From Bradyrhizobium sp. 200 (GTDB lineage Bacteria > Pseudomonadota > Alphaproteobacteria > Rhizobiales > Xanthobacteraceae): a stretch of 64,000 nucleotides of DNA. Positions 56,824 to 64,000 of the stretch are shown in pieces; positions within the stretch are counted from its first letter, which is position 1, and every line of letters begins with the position of its first letter. Under the pieces are notes generated by a model, which did not search any database, was not told the origin of the DNA, and was given only the letters and a program-made list of their open reading frames with translations. The position numbers and the translations under genes are program-made. The stretch covers positions 930,001 through 994,000 of the forward strand of contig NZ_CP064689.1 in the NCBI RefSeq assembly GCF_023100945.1, written 5' to 3'.

Positions 56824-57030
56824 CCGGAACGAGGTCAGCCGGCCAGCGAAAACGGGCCGGAAATTATGGGGATCGGTGGAAAGTCGGGGCGTTTATACGG
56901 GTTGCCAGAGCCCGGGCAAACCGATATCTCAACCCTGCTGAGGGTGCGGCGCGAAAAGCTGATTCCTGATGCGCATCCGCGGCCGTTGCCGGCCTTCAGT
57001 CGAACTTTCCGGCCTGGAGCCTGATCCGTT

Positions 57031-57582
57031 ATGGACTCCTTCGAACTCAACAAGATTCTCGGTGCCGTCCTCAGCACCTGCCTCGTTCTCCTGGTGACGA
57101 GCTTTGCCGCCCATGCGATTTTCGCGCCCGTGAAGCCGGAAAAGCCGGGCTTCGAGATCGCCGTGAAGGAGGACGCCTCTCACGGCGGAGCCAAGGAAGC
57201 CGCCGCGCCGTCCGAGCCGATCGAGAAGCTGCTGCAGACCGCCTCCGTCGAGAAGGGCACCGCGGCAGCCAAGAAGTGCGCCGCCTGCCACACCTTCGAG
57301 AAGGGTGGGCCCAACCGCGTCGGCCCGAACCTCTATAATGTCTTGAACGAGCCGAAAGGCCAGGGTCGCGGCGGGTTCAATTTCTCGGCTGCCATGAAGG
57401 GCAAGGGCGGCACCTGGACCTATGACGATCTCAACAAGTTTCTTGCCAACCCCAAGGGCTTTGTTCCGGGTACGGCGATGGGATTTGCCGGCATTTCGAA
57501 GGACAGCGAGCGCGCCGACGTGATCGCCTATCTGCGCAGCCTTTCGGAAAGCCCGGCGCCGCTGCCGACCGCGGCAAAGTAA
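57031..57582 (+). CDS. cycM: Membrane-anchored cytochrome c (CycM-type)
   Basis: A 183-residue class I cytochrome c with an uncleaved N-terminal helix (ILGAVLSTCLVLLVTSFAAH) that anchors it in the cytoplasmic membrane. The heme site is CAACH (C83, C86, H87) and the axial methionine is in GTAMGFAG. Size and layout match the CycM protein of Bradyrhizobium japonicum (about 184 residues), which carries electrons from the bc1 complex to the aa3-type oxidase. A linker of about 50 residues, rich in Ala and Glu, separates anchor and heme domain. A terminator follows at 57621. Confidence 0.92.
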   Translation: MDSFELNKILGAVLSTCLVLLVTSFAAHAIFAPVKPEKPGFEIAVKEDASHGGAKEAAAPSEPIEKLLQTASVEKGTAAAKKCAACHTFEKGGPNRVGPNLYNVLNEPKGQGRGGFNFSAAMKGKGGTWTYDDLNKFLANPKGFVPGTAMGFAGISKDSERADVIAYLRSLSESPAPLPTAAK

Positions 57583-57620
57583 GATTTCGACAGTCCCGCA
57601 GGGACTTCCGCGCGACATTG

Positions 57621-57645
57621 CGGCCAGGCATTGCCTGGCCGTTTC
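57621..57645 (+). terminator. Intrinsic terminator after cycM
   Basis: CGGCCAGGC (57621-57629), loop ATT, GCCTGGCCG (57633-57641), then TTT. It lies 39 bases after the cycM stop. Confidence 0.75.
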
Positions 57646-57881
57646 GCTATGAGGGATCGCATTGTTGTTGTCGGAGTTGTTACCGGGACTTTTCGCCGCA
57701 GCGGCGGTGTTCCCAAGCTGCTATCATGAGGAAAAAGCAACGTAATTCGTCGAACCCTTGCCTTATATTGGGTCCTCACTAACTCGGGGCCTCGTTGTTT
57801 GCGTAGTCCGTGTCACCGGGCCGGCGCGGATCGCGGACTTCGAAAGCACGGATACTGGCGTCAGCAACAGGAATTCTGCAT

Positions 57882-59780
57882 TTGGCGATTACCCGACGAC
57901 ATCTTCTGCAAAGCGGCGCTGCGGCCACGTTGGCCCCGGCGCTCGGGCTCACTGCGAACGTCTCCGCGATTGAAGCCGCCCACGCCCAGTCCGCATCGGA
58001 CGAACCGGCCTTTCGGCATGCGCTGTCGCTGTTCGGCGAAATCAAATACCCGGCCGACTTCAAGCGCTTCGACTACGTCAATCCGGAGGCTCCGAAGGGC
58101 GGCACCGTACGTCAGATCCAGATCGGTACCTTTGACAACTTCAACCTTGTGGTCGCCGGCGTCAAAGGCTCGCTCGCAGCCGGCGTTCAGTTGATCTACG
58201 AATCTCTCATGACGTCATCGCAGGACGAGGTCTCGACCGAGTACGGCGAACTGGCCGAAGCCGTTAGCCACCCCGAGGATTTCTCCTGGGTGACCTATCG
58301 CCTCCGGCGAGAGGCGAAATGGCATGACGGAAATCCCGTCACGCCTGACGACGTGATCTTCTCGCTCAATGCGTTCAAGCAACATCACCCGCAGTACTCG
58401 GCCTACTATCGCCACGTAATGAAAGCTGAAAAGGTCGGTGATCGCGACATAAAATTCAGCTTCGACGCGCCCGGCAATCGCGAACTCCCGCTGATCGTGG
58501 GCCAACTCACGATCTTGCCGAAGCATTGGTGGGAGGGCGCTGACGGCGAGGGCCGCAAGCGCGACATCTCCGCGACGACGCTGGAGAAGCCGCTGGGTTC
58601 GGGCCCCTATCGCATCAAGGAGTTTGTCCCGGGTAGGACGCTGACGCTGGAGCGGGTGAAGGACCATTGGGGCCGCGATTCCAGCACGAATGTCGGACGT
58701 AATAATTTCGACGAACTGCGCCTGGAATATTTCCGGGACTCGACGGTGGCACTCGAGGCGTTCAAGGGCGACCAGGTCGATTGGCGCACCGAAAACAGCG
58801 CCAAGAACTGGGCAACGGCCTACGACTTCCCGGCCGTCAATGACAAGCGTGTGCTGCTCGAAGAGTTTCCCAACCGCAGTTCCGGAATCATGCAGGCATT
58901 CGCGCTGAATATCCGGCGTGAGCAGTTTAGGGATCCGCGGGTACGTCGCGCGCTGAATTTTGCGTTCGACTTCGAGGAAATGAACAAGCAGATATTCTTC
59001 GGTCAGTACAAGCGCATTAGCAGCTACTTCGATGGCACTGAACTGGCTTCAAGCGGCCTGCCTGAAGGCAGGGAGCTGGAAATACTCGAAGCTGTCCGCG
59101 CCGAAGTGCCGCCCGAGGTATTCACGAAGCCCTATACCAATCCGGTCGGCGGTAGTCCCGAGGCGGTTCGCGAAAATCTGCGTGAGGCGCTGCGCTTGCT
59201 GAAGGAAGCCGGCTTTGAGGTGCGCGAGCGCAAGCTCGTCGATAGCAAGACGGGAGCACAATTTGCGCTCGAATTGCTGGGTGCGGAACCGACCTTCGAA
59301 CGGGTAATGCTGTTCTTCAAGCCGTCGCTGGAGCGGCTTGGCATCGCCGTCAGCGTGCGCACAATCGATCCGACACAGTATGAAAACCGGCTTCGGAGCT
59401 GGGATTTCGACGTGGTCGTCTCGTCGTGGGCGGAATCGTTGTCGCCCGGAAATGAACAGCGCGAATATTGGGGTTCGCAGGCGGCGGACATGGCGGGTTC
59501 GCGCAATGTCATCGGCATCAAGAATCCGGCGATCGACAAATTGATCGAGCGTCTGATCTATGCCAAGGGTCGGGATGACCTTGTTGCCGCGACCAGGGCG
59601 CTCGACCGGGTGCTGCTGTGGAATCACTATGTCGTGCCGCAGTGGAATTATCCCAAGGTCCGTACCGCGCGCTGGGATCGCTTCGGCAGGCCGTCCGAAT
59701 TGCCCAAATACGGCCTGTCGGGCTTCCCGTCGCTGTGGTGGTACGACGCCGACAAGGCGAAGATCGGAAAGCGGTCTTGA
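57882..59780 (+). CDS. Peptide ABC solute-binding protein (YejA-like), copy 1
   Basis: A receptor of about 632 residues of the extracellular solute-binding family 5 (oligopeptide/microcin C type). Taking the TTG at 57882, with AGGAA nine bases upstream, the N-terminus reads MAITRRHLLQSGAAATLAPA, a twin-arginine-like signal. A GTG at 57810 gives a longer, less plausible start. Typical YejA words follow: LSLFGEIKYPADFKRFDYVN, YESLMTSSQDE, LGSGPYRIKEF, DPRVRRALNFAFDFE. It directly precedes a second receptor and two permeases. Confidence 0.88.
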   Translation: MAITRRHLLQSGAAATLAPALGLTANVSAIEAAHAQSASDEPAFRHALSLFGEIKYPADFKRFDYVNPEAPKGGTVRQIQIGTFDNFNLVVAGVKGSLAAGVQLIYESLMTSSQDEVSTEYGELAEAVSHPEDFSWVTYRLRREAKWHDGNPVTPDDVIFSLNAFKQHHPQYSAYYRHVMKAEKVGDRDIKFSFDAPGNRELPLIVGQLTILPKHWWEGADGEGRKRDISATTLEKPLGSGPYRIKEFVPGRTLTLERVKDHWGRDSSTNVGRNNFDELRLEYFRDSTVALEAFKGDQVDWRTENSAKNWATAYDFPAVNDKRVLLEEFPNRSSGIMQAFALNIRREQFRDPRVRRALNFAFDFEEMNKQIFFGQYKRISSYFDGTELASSGLPEGRELEILEAVRAEVPPEVFTKPYTNPVGGSPEAVRENLREALRLLKEAGFEVRERKLVDSKTGAQFALELLGAEPTFERVMLFFKPSLERLGIAVSVRTIDPTQYENRLRSWDFDVVVSSWAESLSPGNEQREYWGSQAADMAGSRNVIGIKNPAIDKLIERLIYAKGRDDLVAATRALDRVLLWNHYVVPQWNYPKVRTARWDRFGRPSELPKYGLSGFPSLWWYDADKAKIGKRS

Positions 59781-59794
59781 AGGATATCTTGCGC

Positions 59795-61678
59795 ATGGCG
59801 CAATTCTCTCGCCGGCATGTGCTCGGTCTCGGTGTCGGCGCGCTGGGCGTTCTGACGCTCGGGCCGACGCGTGCGGCCGAAGAGAATGGCGCCGAGCTGC
59901 ACGGCATCTCGGCGTTTGGTGATCTCAAGTATCCCGCCGACTTCAAGAATTTCGACTATGTGAATGTCGCAGCGCCCAAGGGCGGTGTGTTTTCAACCAT
60001 TCCTTCGACGCGCTCCTACAATCAGTCCTACCATACCTTCAATTCGCTCAACGCCTACATTCTCAAGGGCGAGGGCGCTCAAGGCATGGACCTGACCTTC
60101 TCAGCGCTGATGGTGCGGGCCGGCGACGAGCCGGATGCGATGTACGGGCTCGTCGCAAAGTCGGTGCGAATTTCGCCGGACAAGCTGACCTACCGCTTCA
60201 CGCTGCGCCCCGAGGCCCAGTTTCACGACGGCTCGAGGATCACGGCACATGACGTCGCCTGGTCCATCAACACGCTAAAGGCCAAGGGCCATCCGCTGAT
60301 CCAGGTGCAGATGCGTGACGTCAAGGGCGCCGAGGCGCTCGACGATGCGACCGTGATCGTCACCTTCGCCGAGAAGCGCGCGCGCGACGTGCCGCTCTAC
60401 GTCGCGGGGCTGCCGATCTTCTCGAAGAAATATTACGAGACGCGGCCCTTCGATGAATCGACGCTCGATACGCCGCTGGGCTCGGGGCCATACAAGGTCG
60501 GCAAGTTCGAGGTCAACCGCTTCATCGAGTACGAACGCGTCAAGGACTGGTGGGGCGCGAACCTGCCGGTCTGCCGCGGTTACTACAACTATGATGTAGT
60601 CCGCTACGAATTCTATCGCGACCGCGACGTCGCCTTCGAAGGCTTTACCGGCAAGAATTATCTGTTCCGCGAAGAGTTCACCGCGCGCATCTGGGCGACG
60701 CGCTACGACTTCCCCGCGATCAAGGACGGCCGCGTCAAGCGCGAACAGGTGCCGGACGAAAGGCCGTCGGGCGCGCAGGGCTGGTTCATCAACACCCGCC
60801 GCGACAAGTTCAAGGACCCCCGCGTGCGCGAGGCGTTGATCAACGCATTCGATTTCGAGTGGACCAACAAGACCATCATGTACGACGCCTATGCGCGGAC
60901 GCATTCGCCGTTCCAGAATTCGGACATGATGGCGATGGGGCCGCCCTCGCCGGAGGAGCTGAAGCTGCTCGAGCCGTTCCGCGCTCAGGTGCCCGAGGAA
61001 GTGTTCGGCCAGCCCTACGTGCCGCCGGTTTCGGATGGCTCGGGGCAGGATCGCAATATGCTGCGCAAGGCGCAGCAATTGCTTAACGAGGCCGGTTTCG
61101 TTATCAAGGACGGCAAGCGGATGACGCCGAACGGCGAAGTGTTCCGCATCGAATTCCTGTACGATGAGCCCTCGCTGAATCCACATCACGCGCCCTACAT
61201 CAAGAACCTGGGCACGCTCGGAATCGAGGCGAGCCCGCGCATGGTCGATGCCGTGCAGTACCGCGCGAGGGTGGAAGATTTCGATTTCGACATGACTATC
61301 ACGCGCTTCTCGATGTCGACGACGCCGGGCGACGCAATGCGCGCCTTCTTCTCATCGCACGCCGCGAAGACCAAGGGCTCCTACAACCTGGCCGGTATCG
61401 AGAATCCCGCCATCGACGCGCTGATCGAAAAGATCATTGCGGCGGATACCCGCGCCGAGCTGACGGTTGCCTGCCATGCCTTCGACCGCGTTTTCCGCGC
61501 AGGCCGCTACTGGGTGCCGCAGTGGTACAACAAGACGCATCGGCTGGCCTATTGGGACATCTTCGACCGCCCGAAGAACCTGCCGCGTTATCAGATCGAT
61601 GCATCGGGCTCCGGCGAGCGCGTTATCTGGTGGCATGACGGCGCCAAGGCGGGCAAACTCGAGCAGGCGAAGCAATAA
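59795..61678 (+). CDS. Peptide ABC solute-binding protein (YejA-like), copy 2
   Basis: A 627-residue paralogue starting MAQFSRRHVLGLGVGALGVL, again a twin-arginine-like signal, cleaved near TRAAEE. It repeats the family words ISAFGDLKYPADFKNFDYVN, LDTPLGSGPYKVGKFE and DPRVREALINAFDFEW. ATG 59795 lies 14 bases after the stop of copy 1. Its stop overlaps the permease start by one base. The two receptors are diverged over much of their length, so they may recognise different peptides. Confidence 0.9.
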   Translation: MAQFSRRHVLGLGVGALGVLTLGPTRAAEENGAELHGISAFGDLKYPADFKNFDYVNVAAPKGGVFSTIPSTRSYNQSYHTFNSLNAYILKGEGAQGMDLTFSALMVRAGDEPDAMYGLVAKSVRISPDKLTYRFTLRPEAQFHDGSRITAHDVAWSINTLKAKGHPLIQVQMRDVKGAEALDDATVIVTFAEKRARDVPLYVAGLPIFSKKYYETRPFDESTLDTPLGSGPYKVGKFEVNRFIEYERVKDWWGANLPVCRGYYNYDVVRYEFYRDRDVAFEGFTGKNYLFREEFTARIWATRYDFPAIKDGRVKREQVPDERPSGAQGWFINTRRDKFKDPRVREALINAFDFEWTNKTIMYDAYARTHSPFQNSDMMAMGPPSPEELKLLEPFRAQVPEEVFGQPYVPPVSDGSGQDRNMLRKAQQLLNEAGFVIKDGKRMTPNGEVFRIEFLYDEPSLNPHHAPYIKNLGTLGIEASPRMVDAVQYRARVEDFDFDMTITRFSMSTTPGDAMRAFFSSHAAKTKGSYNLAGIENPAIDALIEKIIAADTRAELTVACHAFDRVFRAGRYWVPQWYNKTHRLAYWDIFDRPKNLPRYQIDASGSGERVIWWHDGAKAGKLEQAKQ

Positions 61679-62790
61679 TGACTGCCTATATCGCCCGCCG
61701 CATTCTGCTGATGTTTCCGACCTTGCTCGGCATCCTCTTCATCTCCTTCGTGGTGGTGCAGTTCGCGCCGGGCGGGCCGGTCGAGCGCGTGATCGCGCAA
61801 CTGTCCGGCGCCGATACCGGCGGCTCCTCGCGCATCTCAGGCTCTTCAACCGGCGACTTTGCCGGCCGTACGCCACAGGCCGGCGCCTCCGCCGACGCCG
61901 TCAATTCGAAATACCGCGGTGCGCAGGGGCTCGATCCTGATTTCATCAAGAACCTGGAAAAGCAGTTCGGCTTCGACAAGCCGGCGCATGAGCGCTTTGC
62001 GCTGATGGTGTGGAATTTCGCCCGCTTCGATTTCGGCAAGAGCTATTTTCGCGACACCACCGTGTTGCAACTCATCAAGGAGAAGCTGCCGGTCTCGATA
62101 TCGCTCGGGCTCTGGCTGACGCTGCTGACTTATCTGATTTCGATTCCGCTTGGTATCCGCAAGGCGGTCGACGACGGAACGCGATTCGATACGTGGACAT
62201 CGGCGGCCATCATCGTCGGCTTTGCGATTCCCGGCTTCCTGTTCGCGATCCTGCTGATCATCCTGTTTGCCGGCGGCTCGTTCTTCAACTGGTTCCCGCT
62301 GCGCGGATTGACCTCGGACGGCTGGTCGCAATTCCCCTGGTATTGGAAGATCATCGACTACTTCTGGCACCTCACCCTGCCTTTGATCGCGATGGGTCTC
62401 GGCGCCTTCGCCACCATGACGCTGCTGACCAAGAACTCGTTTCTCGATGAGATCAGGAAGCAGTATGTCTTGACTGCGCGTGCAAAGGGTTGCAGCGAGG
62501 GGCAGGTGCTCTACGGTCATATCTTCCGCAACGCCATGCTGATCGTAATCGCAGGCTTTCCCGGTGCGTTCATTGGTGCATTCTTCTCCGGCTCGCTGCT
62601 GATCGAGACCATCTTCTCGCTCGACGGGCTCGGGTTGCTCGGCTTCGAAAGCGTGCTCAACCGCGACTATCCGGTCGTGTTCGGCACGCTGTTCATCTTC
62701 TCCCTCGTAGGCCTTGTGGTGGGTCTGATCTCCGACCTCGCCTACATGTGGATCGATCCCCGGATCGATTTTGAGGCGAGGGAAGTCTGA
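61678..62790 (+). CDS. yejB: Peptide ABC transporter permease (YejB-like)
   Basis: A 370-residue inner-membrane permease of the DppB/OppB class. It opens MTAYIARRILLMFPTLLGIL, has a long periplasmic insert (about residues 35-90) typical of YejB, and the EAA loop KQYVLTARAKGCSEGQVLYGHIF region. Translation is coupled to the receptor upstream (one-base overlap, TAATG) and to the next permease (TGATG). Confidence 0.95.
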   Translation: MTAYIARRILLMFPTLLGILFISFVVVQFAPGGPVERVIAQLSGADTGGSSRISGSSTGDFAGRTPQAGASADAVNSKYRGAQGLDPDFIKNLEKQFGFDKPAHERFALMVWNFARFDFGKSYFRDTTVLQLIKEKLPVSISLGLWLTLLTYLISIPLGIRKAVDDGTRFDTWTSAAIIVGFAIPGFLFAILLIILFAGGSFFNWFPLRGLTSDGWSQFPWYWKIIDYFWHLTLPLIAMGLGAFATMTLLTKNSFLDEIRKQYVLTARAKGCSEGQVLYGHIFRNAMLIVIAGFPGAFIGAFFSGSLLIETIFSLDGLGLLGFESVLNRDYPVVFGTLFIFSLVGLVVGLISDLAYMWIDPRIDFEAREV

Positions 62791-63968
62791 TGGCGCTGCT
62801 CGCTCCACAACCGGTCGAAACCACCGCGCGGTCGCCGCTTGGCGAGGTCGTCCCGGCCACCCGGCACGCGTTCGCGCCATCGCCGCTGAACCGCCGGCGC
62901 TGGCAGAACTTCAAGGCGAACCGCCGCGGCTACTGGTCGCTCTGGATATTCCTTGCGCTGTTTGTGATCTCGCTGTTTGCCGAACTGATCGCCAACGATC
63001 GGCCGTTCCTTATCAAATATGACGGAAAGCTGTATTGGCCGGCTTTCGTCAGCTATTCCGAGACCACTTTCGGCGGCGATTTCGAAACCGCGGCCGACTA
63101 CCGCGATCCCTATTTGCAAAAGCTGATCGCCGAAAAGGGCGGCACCATCATCTGGCCCTTGATCCGCTACTCCTACTCCACCCACAATCTCGATTTGCCG
63201 ACGCCGGCGCCGTCGAAGCCGACATGGATGCTGACGGAAGAGCAGTGCAAGCCCGTGGTGGAGAAGAAGGGCCTGAAGAGCTGCAGTGATCTCGAATACA
63301 ACTGGCTTGGTACCGATGACCAGGGCCGCGACGTGGTGGCGCGACTGATCTACGGTTTTCGCATCTCGGTGCTGTTCGGCCTGACGCTGACTATCATTTC
63401 GTCGATCATCGGCGTCATCGCCGGCGGCGTGCAAGGCTATTTCGGCGGCTGGACCGATCTGATCTTCCAGCGCATCATCGAAATCTGGAGCGCGATTCCC
63501 TCGCTCTACCTGCTGCTGATCCTGTCATCGGTGCTGGTGCCCGGCTTCTTCGTGCTGCTCGGTATTCTCCTGCTGTTCTCATGGACCTCGCTGGTTGGCT
63601 TGGTTCGCGCGGAGTTCTTGCGTGGGCGCAATTTCGAATACATTCAGGCGGCGCGCGCGCTCGGCGTCTCCAATGGCGTGATCATGTTTCGGCATCTGTT
63701 GCCGAACGCGATGGTGGCGACCATGACCTTTCTGCCGTTCATCGTGTCGTCCTCGGTGATGACGCTGACCGCGCTCGACTTCCTCGGCTTCGGCCTCCCG
63801 CCGGGTTCGCCATCACTCGGCGAGCTGCTGTCGCAGGGCAAGTCCAACGTGCAGGCGCCCTGGCTCGGTTTTACCGGCTTCTTCTCGGTCGCGATCATGC
63901 TGTCGCTTTTGATCTTCATCGGCGAGGGCGTGCGCGACGCCTTCGATCCGCGCAAGACCTTCCGGTAG
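62790..63968 (+). CDS. yejE: Peptide ABC transporter permease (YejE-like)
   Basis: A 392-residue permease of the DppC/OppC class with the large periplasmic segment that characterises YejE, including YSYSTHNLDLPTPAPSKPTW and EYNWLGTDDQGRDVVARLIYGF. The EAA loop is EYIQAARALGVSNGVIMFRHLL. It pairs with YejB. The ATPase gene starts three bases after its stop. Confidence 0.95.
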   Translation: MALLAPQPVETTARSPLGEVVPATRHAFAPSPLNRRRWQNFKANRRGYWSLWIFLALFVISLFAELIANDRPFLIKYDGKLYWPAFVSYSETTFGGDFETAADYRDPYLQKLIAEKGGTIIWPLIRYSYSTHNLDLPTPAPSKPTWMLTEEQCKPVVEKKGLKSCSDLEYNWLGTDDQGRDVVARLIYGFRISVLFGLTLTIISSIIGVIAGGVQGYFGGWTDLIFQRIIEIWSAIPSLYLLLILSSVLVPGFFVLLGILLLFSWTSLVGLVRAEFLRGRNFEYIQAARALGVSNGVIMFRHLLPNAMVATMTFLPFIVSSSVMTLTALDFLGFGLPPGSPSLGELLSQGKSNVQAPWLGFTGFFSVAIMLSLLIFIGEGVRDAFDPRKTFR

Positions 63969-63971
63969 AGC

Positions 63972-64000
63972 ATGATGGACGCCGTGAACCAGCCCTTGCT
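63972..64000 (+). CDS. Start of the peptide ABC ATPase gene (YejF-like, partial)
   Basis: ATG ATG at 63972-63977 opens a frame encoding MMDAVNQPLL that runs off the window. Position directly after yejE makes it the expected double ATPase subunit YejF. Only the first codons can be seen. Confidence 0.6.

Overview
The window is GC-rich, densely coded alphaproteobacterial chromosome. Gene content, protein wording and intergenic palindromes all point to Bradyrhizobium or a close relative such as Rhodopseudomonas: a CycM-type membrane cytochrome c, a phenylpropanoid (cou-like) cluster, a dicarboxylate (pim-like) cluster, and many long intergenic inverted repeats. Assignments rest on reading the sequence and on remembered families; no database was searched.

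Layout. 0-3.7 kb: tail of a possible GST-like protein, an MFS exporter, a PNPOx-like flavoprotein, a LysR regulator and a PaaI-type thioesterase. 3.9-21.9 kb: an aromatic-acid catabolic island. It holds pobA (4-hydroxybenzoate hydroxylase), a TRAP transporter, a DUF3237 protein, an enoyl-CoA hydratase, a feruloyl/coumaroyl-CoA ligase, an HSD10-like dehydrogenase, a 4-hydroxybenzoyl-CoA-type thioesterase, an ABC solute receptor, an inserted-looking GntR/amidohydrolase/TctC/CMD module, livFGMH-type ABC genes and a MarR (CouR-like) regulator. Order and content match, from memory, the p-coumarate region of Rhodopseudomonas palustris. A 15-bp palindrome GTTATA-N3-TATAAC occurs at the pobA/TRAP junction and at the couA promoter, with two degenerate tandem copies at the marR/liv junction, suggesting one regulon that runs from hydroxycinnamate uptake to protocatechuate.

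21.9-25.5 kb: a PAS-GGDEF-EAL protein and a glycerate kinase. 25.6-41.7 kb: three tandem paralogous ABC receptors, each followed by its own terminator, then livMHFG, an IclR regulator and a divergent beta-oxidation operon resembling R. palustris pimFA-CD but without a visible thiolase, ending in an SDR. An IclR-like palindrome lies in the divergent promoter region.

41.9-48.3 kb: glpK, a GNAT, a DUF6636-like secreted protein with a complete IS630-family element 36 bp upstream of its start, two GSTs, and an unusually high density of inverted-repeat elements plus a longer repeat-like block. 48.3-53.1 kb: metH and metF. 53.4-57.6 kb: a luciferase-like monooxygenase, a Trp/Pro/Gly-repeat secreted protein, kdsB-pheA and cycM. 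57.9-64 kb: a Yej-type peptide ABC transporter with two tandem YejA-like receptors carrying twin-arginine-like signals, two permeases and the first codons of the ATPase gene.
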